Part shown: positions 8,029-17,876 of the stretch, one piece after another
Numbering within the stretch: the stretch's first letter is position 1
Layout: each line of letters opens with the position of its first letter
Assembly (NCBI GenBank): GCA_948469815.1
Contig: CAOKMR010000012.1
Coordinates: forward strand, 1-41,459
DNA: 41,459 nucleotides
Origin: an uncultured Clostridiaceae bacterium
Lineage (GTDB): Bacteria > Bacillota > Clostridia > TANB77 > CAG-508
Direction of reading: 5' to 3'
Translations under genes and position numbers: made by a program
The notes under the pieces: model-generated
The model's database searches: none
What the model was told of the DNA's origin: nothing
What the model saw: only the letters and a program-made list of their open reading frames with translations

Positions 8029-8613
8029 ATGGAAATAGACAAAATAAGAGGAATAATTGAAGCAATACTATTTTGTGCAGGGAGAGTTGTAAAAATAAAA
8101 GAGTTAGAATTAGCAGTAGAAATTAATGAAAAAGACATTATAGAAATAATTAGTGATATGAACAAAGAATATAAAGATATATCAAGAGGAATAGAAATTA
8201 TTAGAGTTAATGATGGATATCAAATGTGCACTAAAAAAGAATATTATGAATATATTAACCCAGTAATAGACAAAAGAATGAAACCAAAACTTTCGCAAGC
8301 AGCACTAGAAGCACTAGCGATAATAGCATATAATCCTAGGATAACAAGAGCAGAAATAGAAGCAATAAGAGGAGTGTCATCAGATGCAGTAATATATAAA
8401 CTATTGGAATACAATTTAATAGAAGAGGCAGGAAAAGTTGATATATTAGGTAAACCAATGTCATACAAAACAACAGATGAATTTTTAAGAATGTTTGGAT
8501 ATAGTAGTTTAGAAGAATTACCAGAACTGCCGAGGTATAAGATTGACGAAAACCAACAAATCGTAATAGACGATATTATCAAAAATAGTGAGAAAACAGG
8601 TAATGTCGAATAA
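8029..8613 (+). CDS. scpB: segregation and condensation protein B
   Basis: ScpB is the paired winged-helix subunit that joins ScpA and the SMC ATPase in the bacterial condensin, which organises and separates chromosomes. The 194-aa length is normal for the family. The N-terminal winged helix begins with IRGIIEAILFCAGRVVKIKEL, and the signature LSQAALEALAIIAYN plus PRITRAEIEAIRGV opens the second winged helix (about 95-165). ScpB usually lies next to scpA; here scpA is not adjacent (an unknown gene lies upstream and proS downstream). A weak RBS-like AAAGGAAA lies rather far (about 13 bases) before the ATG. Confidence 0.95.
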   Translation: MEIDKIRGIIEAILFCAGRVVKIKELELAVEINEKDIIEIISDMNKEYKDISRGIEIIRVNDGYQMCTKKEYYEYINPVIDKRMKPKLSQAALEALAIIAYNPRITRAEIEAIRGVSSDAVIYKLLEYNLIEEAGKVDILGKPMSYKTTDEFLRMFGYSSLEELPELPRYKIDENQQIVIDDIIKNSEKTGNVE

Positions 8614-8628
8614 TATAAAATATTATAG

Positions 8629-8670
8629 TGTAGGGGCGATTATTAATCGCCCGCACTTCGAAGGAATTTT
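8629..8670 (+). repeat. dispersed GTAGGGGC-type palindrome, gattattaatc subtype
   Basis: GGGGCGATTATTAATCGCCC forms a near-perfect stem, preceded by TGTA and followed by GCACTTCGAAGGAATTTT. It lies between scpB and proS. The 3' trailer (CTTCGAAG, itself palindromic, then AATTTT) is shared with the copies at 13269 and, in eroded form, 7955. Confidence 0.85.
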
Positions 8671-8700
8671 TTAAAAATAATAGAAAAGGAGAATATAAAC

Positions 8701-10134
8701 ATGGACAAAGAATTTGTAAAAGAGGTAACAAACATAGAAGAAGACTTTGCAAAATGGTATACAGACATAGTATTAAAAGCAGACTTAGCAGATTACACAG
8801 GAACAAAAGGATGTATAGCAATCAAACCATATGGATATGCAATTTGGGAAAATATACAAAAATATACAGATGAGATATTCAAGAAAAACGGAGTAAAAAA
8901 TGTATATTTTCCTGTTTTAATACCAGAAAATTTATTACAAAAAGAAAAAGATCATGTTGAAGGATTTGCACCAGAAGTAGCAACAGTTACAGAAGCAGGA
9001 GGAAAAAAATTAGATGAAAAACTATGTATAAGACCGACATCTGAAACAATGTTTTGCGATTTATACTCAAAATGGTTAAAATCTTGGAGAGACTTACCAT
9101 TTGTATATAACCAATGGTGTAATGTATTAAGATGGGAAAAAGAAACAAGACCGTTCTTGCGTTCTAGAGAATTCTTATGGCAAGAAGGGCATACAATACA
9201 TGAAACAAAAGAAGAAGCAGAAGAAAGAACACTACAAATGTTAGACATATATGCAGAAGTAATAGAAAATATACTTGCAATACCAGTATTAAAAGGAAAA
9301 AAGACAGAAAAAGAAAAATTTGCAGGAGCAGAAGCCACATACACAGTAGAAACACTAATGCATGATGGTAGAGCCATTCAAGCAGGAACATCACATTACT
9401 TTGGACAAAACTTTACAAAACCATATGATGTAAAATTCCAAAATAGAGTTGGAAAAGACGAATACCCATATCAAACATCATGGGGAATAAGTACAAGACT
9501 AATAGGAGCTACAATCATGGCACATGGAGACAACCGTGGACTAAAACTTCCACCAAAAGTTGCACCAATACAAGTAGTAGTAGTACCAGTAATGATGAAA
9601 AAAGAAGGAGTAGTAGAAAAAACAACAGAAGTTTATGAAAAATTAAAACAAGAATTCAGAGCAGAAATAGACTTAAGAGAAAACTATACACCAGGATATA
9701 AATTTAATGACTGGGAACTAAGAGGAGTACCAATAAGAATAGAACTAGGACCAAGAGACATAGAAAACAATGTATGTGTAATAGTAAGAAGAGACACATT
9801 AGAAAAAGAAACAGTAGACTTAGACAAGTTAAATGAAAAAATAAAAGAAACATTAGAAGACATACAAAAAAATATGTATGAAGAATGTAAAAAAATAAGA
9901 GAAGAAAGAACGACAACAGCAGAAAACTTAGATGAATTTGTAAAAAATATAGATGAAAAACAAGGATATATAAAAACAATGTGGTGTGGAAAAGAAGAAT
10001 GTGAAAACAAAATAAAAGAACTAACAGGAGCACACTCAAGATGTATACCATTCACACAAGAAAAACTAGGCAACAAATGTGTATGCTGTGGCGACAATGC
10101 TAGTATTATGGTAGTATGGGGAAGACAGTATTAA
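8701..10134 (+). CDS. proS: prolyl-tRNA synthetase, archaeal/eukaryotic type (ProS type 3)
   Basis: Class II synthetase that charges tRNA-Pro. The 477-aa protein lacks the editing insertion of the long bacterial type. It contains the class II motif 2 region (RWEKETRPFLRSREFLWQEG), the anticodon-binding domain (about 285-400) and a C-terminal cysteine-rich domain with Cys pairs in MWCGKEEC and KCVCCG that suit zinc binding. The chain ends exactly in Tyr477; in the Thermus enzyme of the same type the terminal Tyr inserts into the active site, and the match in length and last residue suggests the same here. RBS AAAGGAG precedes the ATG. The last nine codons and stop are the first part of a tandem repeat extending downstream. 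No T-box leader is present. Confidence 0.96.
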   Translation: MDKEFVKEVTNIEEDFAKWYTDIVLKADLADYTGTKGCIAIKPYGYAIWENIQKYTDEIFKKNGVKNVYFPVLIPENLLQKEKDHVEGFAPEVATVTEAGGKKLDEKLCIRPTSETMFCDLYSKWLKSWRDLPFVYNQWCNVLRWEKETRPFLRSREFLWQEGHTIHETKEEAEERTLQMLDIYAEVIENILAIPVLKGKKTEKEKFAGAEATYTVETLMHDGRAIQAGTSHYFGQNFTKPYDVKFQNRVGKDEYPYQTSWGISTRLIGATIMAHGDNRGLKLPPKVAPIQVVVVPVMMKKEGVVEKTTEVYEKLKQEFRAEIDLRENYTPGYKFNDWELRGVPIRIELGPRDIENNVCVIVRRDTLEKETVDLDKLNEKIKETLEDIQKNMYEECKKIREERTTTAENLDEFVKNIDEKQGYIKTMWCGKEECENKIKELTGAHSRCIPFTQEKLGNKCVCCGDNASIMVVWGRQY

Positions 10135-10393
10135 AATAGCATTGGAGCGTGGAAAATTTGCGAAGCAAATTTTACTAGCCTCCAACAGAAATTATGGTAG
10201 TATGGGGAAGACAGTATTAAAATAGCATTGGAGCGTGGAAAATTTGCGAAGCAAATTTTACTAGCCTCCAACAGAAATTATGGTAGTATGGGGAAGACAG
10301 TATTAAAATAGCATTGGAGCGTGGAAAATTTGCGAAGCAAATTTTATAGCCTCTAGCAACGATTATGGTGGTATGGGGACGTCAGTACTAATA
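10105..10393 (+). repeat. 86-bp tandem repeat that includes the proS 3' end and a hairpin
   Basis: Units start at 10105, 10191, 10277 and 10362 (periods 86, 86, 85); the last is partial and diverged. Each unit begins with the final 30 bases of proS (codons 469-477 plus TAA) and continues with a palindrome whose core is AAAATTTGC-GAA-GCAAATTTT, flanked by TTGGAG and CTCCAA arms. Units 1 and 2 look identical, unit 3 differs at a few positions near its end, and unit 4 decays. The same palindrome core lies after the P-type ATPase gene at 17875-17908. Confidence 0.92.
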
Positions 10394-10410
10394 CTTTAAT
10401 GAATAATTAA

Positions 10411-10467
10411 TATTGAATGATGAATAATGCAGGGATGATTATTAATCGCTAACCCTTCAAAAAAATT
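10411..10467 (+). repeat. degenerate GTAGGGGC-type repeat with AATGATGAATAAT leader
   Basis: The sequence GCAGGGATGATTATTAATCG, then CTAACCCTTC is an eroded member of the gattattaatc subtype. It is preceded by GAATGATGAATAAT, which also precedes the repeat at 41404, so the repeated unit may be longer than its palindrome. Confidence 0.6.
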
Positions 10468-10514
10468 ACCCAAATAACCCAAATCCGAATAAAAGATGCA
10501 AAAGAGGAGGAATA

Positions 10515-12491
10515 ATGGATTTACAGAAATTTATGAAATCGGACAGTTCTACGAAATTAGAACTAATATTTAAAAATTTAGATTTTGTATCGAAACTGGA
10601 AACTGAAGAATTAAATATAATACTTTTATCTTTAGAATATGAAGATAGGATAAAAATATTAAGAAATATAGATTTTCTTAAAAAAAGCAATATTCTACAA
10701 AAAAAAGAGAGAATAATAATATTACTTATAAATTTAAGAGAGGAAGATAAACAAAGATTATTATTAGATAGAGAATTTGTAGAAAAAGATTTAAATTTAG
10801 ATGGTGTTGTAATAGCAATAATTATCATGAGCCTTGAATTTAACGAAATAAAGTTAAAAATGATTAATTTATATTTTGATAAGATTAGTAGAAAAGCGAT
10901 AGGAATGATTTTAGAATCATGTCCTAGAGATACTATAATATCAATTATAATTAAAGAAGAATATAAATTTAGTAAAGTAGTAATAGAAGAGATTCTTAGT
11001 AGTATAAAGGTAGATTTATTAGTAGACATTTTTATAGAATACAAAGAAGTTTTATATGAAAAAAGTATAACAATTTATGATATTATAATGAGAGCAAGCG
11101 AAGATGTGCAATTAAAAATTATATCAAAGCTTTTAGAGATAGGCATAACTGATAAAGAAAAGAAGGGAATATTAACTGTTTTAGATGATAAACAGAAAGA
11201 TAAACTTGACAAATCTATTTTTATGCAAGAAGAAACAGAGTATAAACTACAAGTTAGTCATGAGATAGGAGGTAAATATGGAAAAATTGTAGTTGATTTT
11301 AGCAAAGATTTAGAAATATATAAAGACTTAGACGAACTAATTTATGTAAATCCAATGGAATTGAAAGATGAAGAAAGAGTTAAAATTCAAGAATTAGAAG
11401 AAATTTGTCCAAATATAAGAATATCAGATGATATAGGACTTTCAACTGTTACACTAGAAGAATATAAAGAGGCTGAAAATTGGATTGACTCAATATTGAA
11501 AGGAATAAATACAAAGTGGACCAATATCCAAAAAGTAGCATATGTAGATCATGTATTGGGTAAAAACATAACTTATTGTCCATATCTGGATACAGAAATA
11601 TATAATAGCGAAGAAATACAAAATAGTTGGAATCTTATAAATAAAAAAATGGGTATATGTTATGGAATATCGGTAGCTGAAAAATATATATTAAGCAAAA
11701 TGGGAATTGAAGCAGAAGTAGTTAAAAGTAAAGAACATGCTTTTTTAGAGTTAAAAAATATAGAACTTTCCCAAAAAGATGGAGAAGTAGTTAAAGGAGA
11801 TACATATTTAGATTCTACTTGGAATCTAGCAATTAACAGATATGGTGGAATACCTGAAAACTTTTGTAATACTTATGAAGAGATAAGAAAATATGATATA
11901 ATAGAATCAAAGGGGATAGATACAGAAACACACAAGATTAATGAAAATGGTGTTACTTTAGGTTTAGATAAAAGAAATGTAAGAGAAATATTCAAAAGTA
12001 TAGAAGTTACAGATAAAAAGGGAAATTTTCCATTACAAAAGTTTATGAGTATGTCTAATAAGATAGATGCTTTTGGATTTCCAGCAGAAAAAGCAATAGA
12101 AATTCAGTTAATGTTGCTTTCTAGCTATTGTCCAGAATTTGCTATATGCCAAAATGAAACAGCCAGTATATTAAAAGGAATATTAAGCAATATAAAATTC
12201 AATAGATGTGTAGTAAATAGAGTGTATGAGAGAGAGGATGAAAATAAACAACCAATATTATATGTATATGCAGATTTACCAGAAGTAGGTAAAAGATTTT
12301 ACTTTGCAGACAAAGAAACAAAATCGTTTGTAGAATTACCAGAAAAGGAATTTGAGCAAAAATTTGAATGTTATCAAAAAGACTTAGAAAAGCAAAATGG
12401 ACATAGACCATGGGAAGATATAGAAGAAAGTCAAGAACACCTATATAAAAATTCTATACTAGAAAAAGCAAAAAACGTAGGAGGAAGATAA
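10515..12491 (+). CDS. helical-repeat protein with transglutaminase-like cysteine-protease domain
   Basis: A 658-aa protein, apparently cytoplasmic (no signal or transmembrane segment). Residues 1 to about 240 are a string of Leu/Ile/Lys-rich helices in two-helix units, reminiscent of HEAT-like scaffolds. The central part carries a transglutaminase-like (papain-fold) triad in the correct order: Cys382 in KKMGICYGIS, His408 in SKEHAFLEL and Asp433 in TYLDSTWNL. Residues about 480-658 are unassigned. A strong RBS (GAGGAGG) precedes the ATG. The next gene starts one base after the stop (TAA A ATG), so they are translationally coupled. Transglutaminase-like domains in bacteria act as proteases, peptidases or cross-linkers; substrate and reaction here are unknown. 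I do not recognise the whole protein. Confidence 0.75.
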   Translation: MDLQKFMKSDSSTKLELIFKNLDFVSKLETEELNIILLSLEYEDRIKILRNIDFLKKSNILQKKERIIILLINLREEDKQRLLLDREFVEKDLNLDGVVIAIIIMSLEFNEIKLKMINLYFDKISRKAIGMILESCPRDTIISIIIKEEYKFSKVVIEEILSSIKVDLLVDIFIEYKEVLYEKSITIYDIIMRASEDVQLKIISKLLEIGITDKEKKGILTVLDDKQKDKLDKSIFMQEETEYKLQVSHEIGGKYGKIVVDFSKDLEIYKDLDELIYVNPMELKDEERVKIQELEEICPNIRISDDIGLSTVTLEEYKEAENWIDSILKGINTKWTNIQKVAYVDHVLGKNITYCPYLDTEIYNSEEIQNSWNLINKKMGICYGISVAEKYILSKMGIEAEVVKSKEHAFLELKNIELSQKDGEVVKGDTYLDSTWNLAINRYGGIPENFCNTYEEIRKYDIIESKGIDTETHKINENGVTLGLDKRNVREIFKSIEVTDKKGNFPLQKFMSMSNKIDAFGFPAEKAIEIQLMLLSSYCPEFAICQNETASILKGILSNIKFNRCVVNRVYEREDENKQPILYVYADLPEVGKRFYFADKETKSFVELPEKEFEQKFECYQKDLEKQNGHRPWEDIEESQEHLYKNSILEKAKNVGGR

Positions 12492-12492
12492 A

Positions 12493-12714
12493 ATGAGTTT
12501 CATTAAGAATTTATTTGAACTTATGAAAAATATATTCAATAAAAAATCTGATAATAAAATGATACAAGCACCTATTGAAACACAGACAAGCAGAGAAAAA
12601 TTAGAATTTGCCAATTCATTAAAAGTAGACACACCAAAAACCAAAAAGAAAGAAGTAGAAACAATGATATGTTATGGTGATGGGCTAGGAATACAAAACA
12701 AAATAAATTATTAA
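12493..12714 (+). CDS. 73-aa protein coupled to the transglutaminase-like gene
   Basis: A small basic protein starting at the ATG one base beyond the upstream stop; the RBS (GGAGGAAG) lies inside the end of the upstream gene. The N-terminal 20 residues (MSFIKNLFELMKNIFNKKS) form a clear amphipathic, basic helix suited to membrane or protein docking. The middle is polar, and the C-terminus contains MICYGDGLGIQNKINY, with the only Cys. No family recognised. Tight coupling suggests it is a partner, substrate or localisation factor of the 658-aa protein; this is inference. Confidence 0.75.
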   Translation: MSFIKNLFELMKNIFNKKSDNKMIQAPIETQTSREKLEFANSLKVDTPKTKKKEVETMICYGDGLGIQNKINY

Positions 12715-12720
12715 AAAAAA

Positions 12721-12762
12721 TTAGCACTTTATATTGACAAGTGCTAATTTTTGGTATATTAT
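12721..12762 (+). promoter_or_regulatory. CIRCE operator overlapping the groESL promoter
   Basis: TTAGCACTT (12721-12729), 9 bases, AAGTGCTAA (12739-12747) is an inverted repeat matching the HrcA-binding CIRCE element; the innermost pair is T/A instead of the classic C/G. The promoter TTGACA (12734-12739), 17 bases, TATTAT (12757-12762) overlaps the element, so HrcA would block polymerase directly. hrcA itself is not in the window. Confidence 0.93.
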
Positions 12763-12850
12763 ATTAGCAGTCAATAAATATGAGTGCCAAATTATCAAAT
12801 ATAAATTTGTAACATATAATAAAAGGTACATAAAAAAGGAGGAATTTTAA

Positions 12851-13131
<281 letters not shown>

Positions 13132-13132
<1 letters not shown>

Positions 13133-13254
13133 ATTAGAAAAATAAACGGCGTCTCGCGTTGTTAAAATTCAGATAGAAAATCCTCAACGTGCACAAGCAC
13201 GCCTCCGGTTTTCTACTGAATTTTGCCTAGCGATACTTGTTTCTTTTCCTAATT
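13132..13254. repeat. about 123-nt imperfect palindrome between groES and groEL
   Basis: The two halves pair almost throughout: AATTAGAAAAATAAAC with GTTTCTTTTCCTAATT at the base, GTCTCGC with GCGATAC, AAAATTCAGATAGAAAATCC with GGTTTTCTACTGAATTTT, and CGTGC-ACAA-GCACG at the tip. The left arm begins at the last base of the groES stop codon. There is no T-run, so it is not a standard terminator; in RNA it would be a long hairpin inside the groESL message that could stabilise the groES end or be processed. Confidence 0.85.
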
Positions 13255-13268
13255 GTTATATAGAAACA

Positions 13269-13312
13269 TGTAGGGGCACGGTGTACCGTACCTAGACTCC
13301 GAAGAAATTTCT
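13269..13312 (+). repeat. dispersed GTAGGGGCAC-type palindrome
   Basis: It reads TGTAGGGGCACGGTGTACCG, then TACCTAGACTCCGAAGAAATTTCTT. The 3' arm has lost symmetry (TACC instead of TGCCC). The CCGAAG...AAATTT trailer matches that of the copy at 8629. It lies inside the groES-groEL spacer. Confidence 0.75.
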
Positions 13313-13337
13313 TATAAAAATATTAATAAAAATTTTA

Positions 13338-14982
<1,645 letters not shown>

Positions 14983-14994
14983 TTGAGAAGTGAG

Positions 14995-15048
14995 ATATAA
15001 GAAGTGAGCGAAGGGACACGGGATACTGTGTCCCTTCGCTTCTTATAT
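14995..15048 (+). terminator. long hairpin after groEL
   Basis: ATATAAGAAG-TGA-GCGAAGGGACAC pairs with GTGTCCCTTCGCTTCTTATAT across a short loop; the only irregularity is a TGA bulge in the left arm. There is no T-run, so termination is uncertain. It may belong to the same class of palindromes found after groES, proS and the ATPase. Confidence 0.65.
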
Positions 15049-15128
15049 ACAGTTACAATTAACACAGTTATAATATATAAATTTGTGTTTGTGGGGATGA
15101 TAATATATTTTAAAATTATAATTACATG

Positions 15129-15160
15129 TGTAGGGGCACGGCGCACCGTGCCCAATGAAA
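15129..15160 (+). repeat. GTAGGGGCAC palindrome, left member of an inverted pair
   Basis: GGGGCACGGCGCACCGTGCC is a self-complementary unit preceded by TGTA. The first 27 bases are identical, in inverted orientation, to the copy ending at 15276, so both units together can form a larger hairpin with a loop of about 95 bases. Confidence 0.88.
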
Positions 15161-15250
15161 TAGGCAAAAACCATAACATTTAAAATAATAATAAAATTAT
15201 AGGATGTATCGTTTAATATTAAAATTACATAAAATTTATAATTATCTATT
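15161..15250. other. loop between the inverted repeat pair
   Basis: About 90 bases of very AT-rich sequence with no ORF, promoter or terminator that I can support. It separates the two inverted GTAGGGGCAC units in the 469-base gap between groEL and the arsR gene. Confidence 0.5.
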
Positions 15251-15276
15251 TGGGCACGGTGCGCCGTGCCCCTACA
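15250..15276 (-). repeat. GTAGGGGCAC palindrome, right member of the inverted pair
   Basis: Read on the minus strand it has the same 27-base core as the copy at 15129, including the TGTAGGGGCAC start and GTGCCCAA end. This is the only copy in the window clearly in minus orientation by its TGTAG side. Confidence 0.88.
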
Positions 15277-15377
15277 ATGGTTGTGAATATATTTATAATT
15301 AATATTAATGTTTAAATTTCTGTAATTTCAAGGGCACATATATACAAAAATACCCAAGAAAATTTTTTATAAATATA

Positions 15378-15432
15378 TTGACATATAAAATCAATAATCA
15401 TATAATATATATGAACGAATGCTCATATATTA
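15378..15432 (+). promoter_or_regulatory. promoter and metal-sensor operator of the arsR-ATPase operon
   Basis: A perfect sigma-A promoter, TTGACA (15378-15383), 17 bases, TATAAT (15401-15406), is followed by the imperfect inverted repeat ATATATGAACGAATGCTCAT, then ATATT. This 12-2-12-like symmetry is the SmtB/ArsR metal-sensor operator type, and here covers the -10 box and start site. Autorepression by the first gene product, relieved by metal, is the expected mode. Confidence 0.85.
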
Positions 15433-15451
15433 AAATGAAGGAGATAGAAAT

Positions 15452-15817
15452 ATGGAAAAGGAAAATAACGAAGAAATGCAAGAACAAAATATTATTAGGT
15501 TAGATATAGTAGAAAATGTAAAAGAAATGTTACCAGAAGACGATAAAATATTTGACTTAGCAGAACTATTTAAAATGTTTGCAGATTCTACAAGAATGAA
15601 AATAATTTGTGCATTAAAAGAAAAAGAATTATGTGTAGGAGAAATAGCATTTATAACAAATACAACTCAAAGTGCAATATCACATCAATTAAGAATACTA
15701 AAGCAATCTAAACTTGTAAAATACAGAAAAGAAGGAAAAAGTGTTTTTTATAGTTTAGATGATGAGCATGTAATAGAAATATTAATGAAAGGGCGTGAAC
15801 ATATTGAAGAAGTATAG
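15452..15817 (+). CDS. ArsR/SmtB-family metal-responsive repressor
   Basis: A 121-aa winged-helix dimeric repressor. The helix-turn-helix is at about 68-92 (TQSAISHQLRILKQSKLV). The alpha-3 element ELCVGEIA has the Cys used in SmtB/CadC sites, and the C-terminal helix has D-x-H-(10)-H-x2-E (DEHVIEILMKGREHIEE), matching the alpha-5 zinc site of SmtB/CzrA. That suggests Zn (or Cd/Pb) sensing; the exact metal is inferred. RBS AAGGAGA precedes the ATG. The 3' end overlaps the start of the ATPase gene by 23 bases, showing a translationally coupled efflux operon. Confidence 0.93.
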   Translation: MEKENNEEMQEQNIIRLDIVENVKEMLPEDDKIFDLAELFKMFADSTRMKIICALKEKELCVGEIAFITNTTQSAISHQLRILKQSKLVKYRKEGKSVFYSLDDEHVIEILMKGREHIEEV

Positions 15818-17876
15818 ATATGATATTATAGACTTAGACTGTGCAGCATGTGCAAAAGAAGTAGAAGAAGCAATAAATGAAATAAAAGGCATACAAAACT
15901 GTATAGTAAACTTTGGAACAGGGAAAATTACATTAGAATCTGAATTAGAAAACACATTAGAAGAAATAAAAAAGGTTTCAGCAAAAGTAGAACCAGATTG
16001 CACAATAAAATTACCAGAAGAAGATAAAAAGGAAAGTAAAGATTATGGGATAATAAGACTAATAATAGGAATAATTCTAGCATTAATAGGATTTACAAAA
16101 ATAATACCAAATGAAATAATATCAAATACTTTAATAATTGGAGCTTATGGGGTATTATTATATAGAACATTTATAAAATCAATAAAACAAATAAGAGGAA
16201 AAATAATAGATGAAAACTTATTAATGGTAATATCATGTATAGGTGCATATTTAGTAGGAGAAAAGATAGAAGGGTTAATGGTTATTCTTTTATTTGAAAT
16301 AGGAAAAGTACTAGAAGCAAAAGCAATATCAAAATCAAGAAAATCAATTAAAGACTTAATGGACATTAAACCTAAATATGCAAACTTAAAAGGAGAAAAT
16401 GGAGAAACAAGACAAGTAGAACCACAAGAAGTAAAAATAGGAGATACAATAATTGTAAAAGAAGGAGAAGAAATACCTTTAGACGGAATTGTAATTTCAG
16501 GAAATGCATCATTAAACACATCAGCATTAACAGGAGAAACTAAAGTTTATGAAGTAAAAAAAGGAAACACAGTACTTTCTGGAAGTATTAATCAAAATGG
16601 ACTAATAGAAATAGAAGTAACAGCTACTTATGAAAATGGAACAGTAAACAGAATTTTAGAATTAGTTGAAAGCGCAACAGATAAAAAAGCAAGAACAGAG
16701 ACATATGTAACAAAATTAGCAAAAATATATACACCTATTGTAATTATATTAGCATTAATAGTTGCAGTATTTATGCCTATGCTAGTACAAGAAATTAATT
16801 ATTCAGAAAGTATTTATAGAGCATTAACCTTTTTAGTAATTGCTTGCCCATGTTCTATTGCAATATCAGTACCATTATCATATTTCTCTGGAATAGGTAA
16901 ATCATCAAAAAGAGGAATTCTAGTAAAAGGAAGTGACTTTCTAGATGGTTTAAAAGATATTAACAATATAGTATTTGACAAAACAGGAACAATCACAACA
17001 GGAATATTTGAAGTATCAGAAATAAATACATTACAAAGTGAACTATCAGAAGAAGAGATATTAGAATATGTGGCAATAGGAGAAAACTTTTCGAACCATC
17101 CATTAGCAAAATCAATCATAAATAAGTATTCAAGAGAAATAGACACAAGCAAAGTAAAAAAGATAAAAGAAATATCAGGAAAAGGGATAGAATATGAAAT
17201 TGAAGGTAAAGAAATAAAAATAGGGAACAGAAAATTTATTGAAGAAACAACAAAGAAAGAATTAAAAGAAATAAAAACAACAGGAACAGTAGTTTATCTA
17301 GCAATAGATAATATAGCAAAAGGAGCAATAATATTAGAAGATAAAGTAAAAGAAAATGCAAAAGAATCTATTGAAAAACTAAACAAACTTGGAATTACAA
17401 CGAGAATGTTCACAGGAGACACAAAACAAACAGCAGAAGAAATAGCAAAAAAAGCAGGAATAAAAGAAATAAAATCACAAATGCTTCCACAAGATAAATT
17501 TGAAGAACTAGAAAAAATAATAAAACAAAATCAGAAAGGAAAAAAGGTAGCATTCGTAGGAGACGGAATAAACGACAGTCCAGTATTAGCAAGAGCAGAC
17601 ATAGGAATATCAATGGGAGGAGTAGGAGCCGAATCAGCAATAGAAGCATCAGACATAGTATTAATGACAGACGAAATAAGCAAAATAATAGAAGGAATAA
17701 AAATATCGAAAAAAACCAACAAAATAATAAAGCAAAATCTAACAATCTCAATAGCAATAAAAATCATCATACTAGCCCTATCAATACTAGGCCTATCAAA
17801 TATGTGGCAAGCAGTGTTTAGTGATGTCGGAGTAACAATAATAACGATAATAAATACACTGCGAATATTAAAATAA
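15795..17876 (+). CDS. heavy-metal P1B-type ATPase (Zn/Cd/Pb efflux, ZntA/CadA type)
   Basis: Membrane pump exporting soft divalent cations using ATP. In order: an N-terminal HMA domain with C16-AA-C19, membrane helices, the actuator (TGE in ALTGETKVYEV), transport motif Cys351-Pro-Cys353-Ser, phosphorylation site DKTGT with Asp395, the NHPLA histidine-proline motif, MFTGDTK and GDGINDSP, and final helices with AIKIIILA and AVFSDVGVTIITI. The Lys and Asp-x-Gly in the last two helices are those of the P1B-2 (Zn/Cd/Pb) subgroup, agreeing with the sensor upstream. The start is GTG at 15795, inside the arsR gene; TTG at 15804 is an alternative. The 3' end (codons 677-686) is duplicated downstream next to a palindrome. 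Confidence 0.93.
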   Translation: MNILKKYRYDIIDLDCAACAKEVEEAINEIKGIQNCIVNFGTGKITLESELENTLEEIKKVSAKVEPDCTIKLPEEDKKESKDYGIIRLIIGIILALIGFTKIIPNEIISNTLIIGAYGVLLYRTFIKSIKQIRGKIIDENLLMVISCIGAYLVGEKIEGLMVILLFEIGKVLEAKAISKSRKSIKDLMDIKPKYANLKGENGETRQVEPQEVKIGDTIIVKEGEEIPLDGIVISGNASLNTSALTGETKVYEVKKGNTVLSGSINQNGLIEIEVTATYENGTVNRILELVESATDKKARTETYVTKLAKIYTPIVIILALIVAVFMPMLVQEINYSESIYRALTFLVIACPCSIAISVPLSYFSGIGKSSKRGILVKGSDFLDGLKDINNIVFDKTGTITTGIFEVSEINTLQSELSEEEILEYVAIGENFSNHPLAKSIINKYSREIDTSKVKKIKEISGKGIEYEIEGKEIKIGNRKFIEETTKKELKEIKTTGTVVYLAIDNIAKGAIILEDKVKENAKESIEKLNKLGITTRMFTGDTKQTAEEIAKKAGIKEIKSQMLPQDKFEELEKIIKQNQKGKKVAFVGDGINDSPVLARADIGISMGGVGAESAIEASDIVLMTDEISKIIEGIKISKKTNKIIKQNLTISIAIKIIILALSILGLSNMWQAVFSDVGVTIITIINTLRILK

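Noticed and set aside
10105-10393. Possible CRISPR array at the repeated region after proS
   Set aside because: Units are contiguous 86-bp repeats without variable spacers, and the first lies within proS. No cas genes are present.
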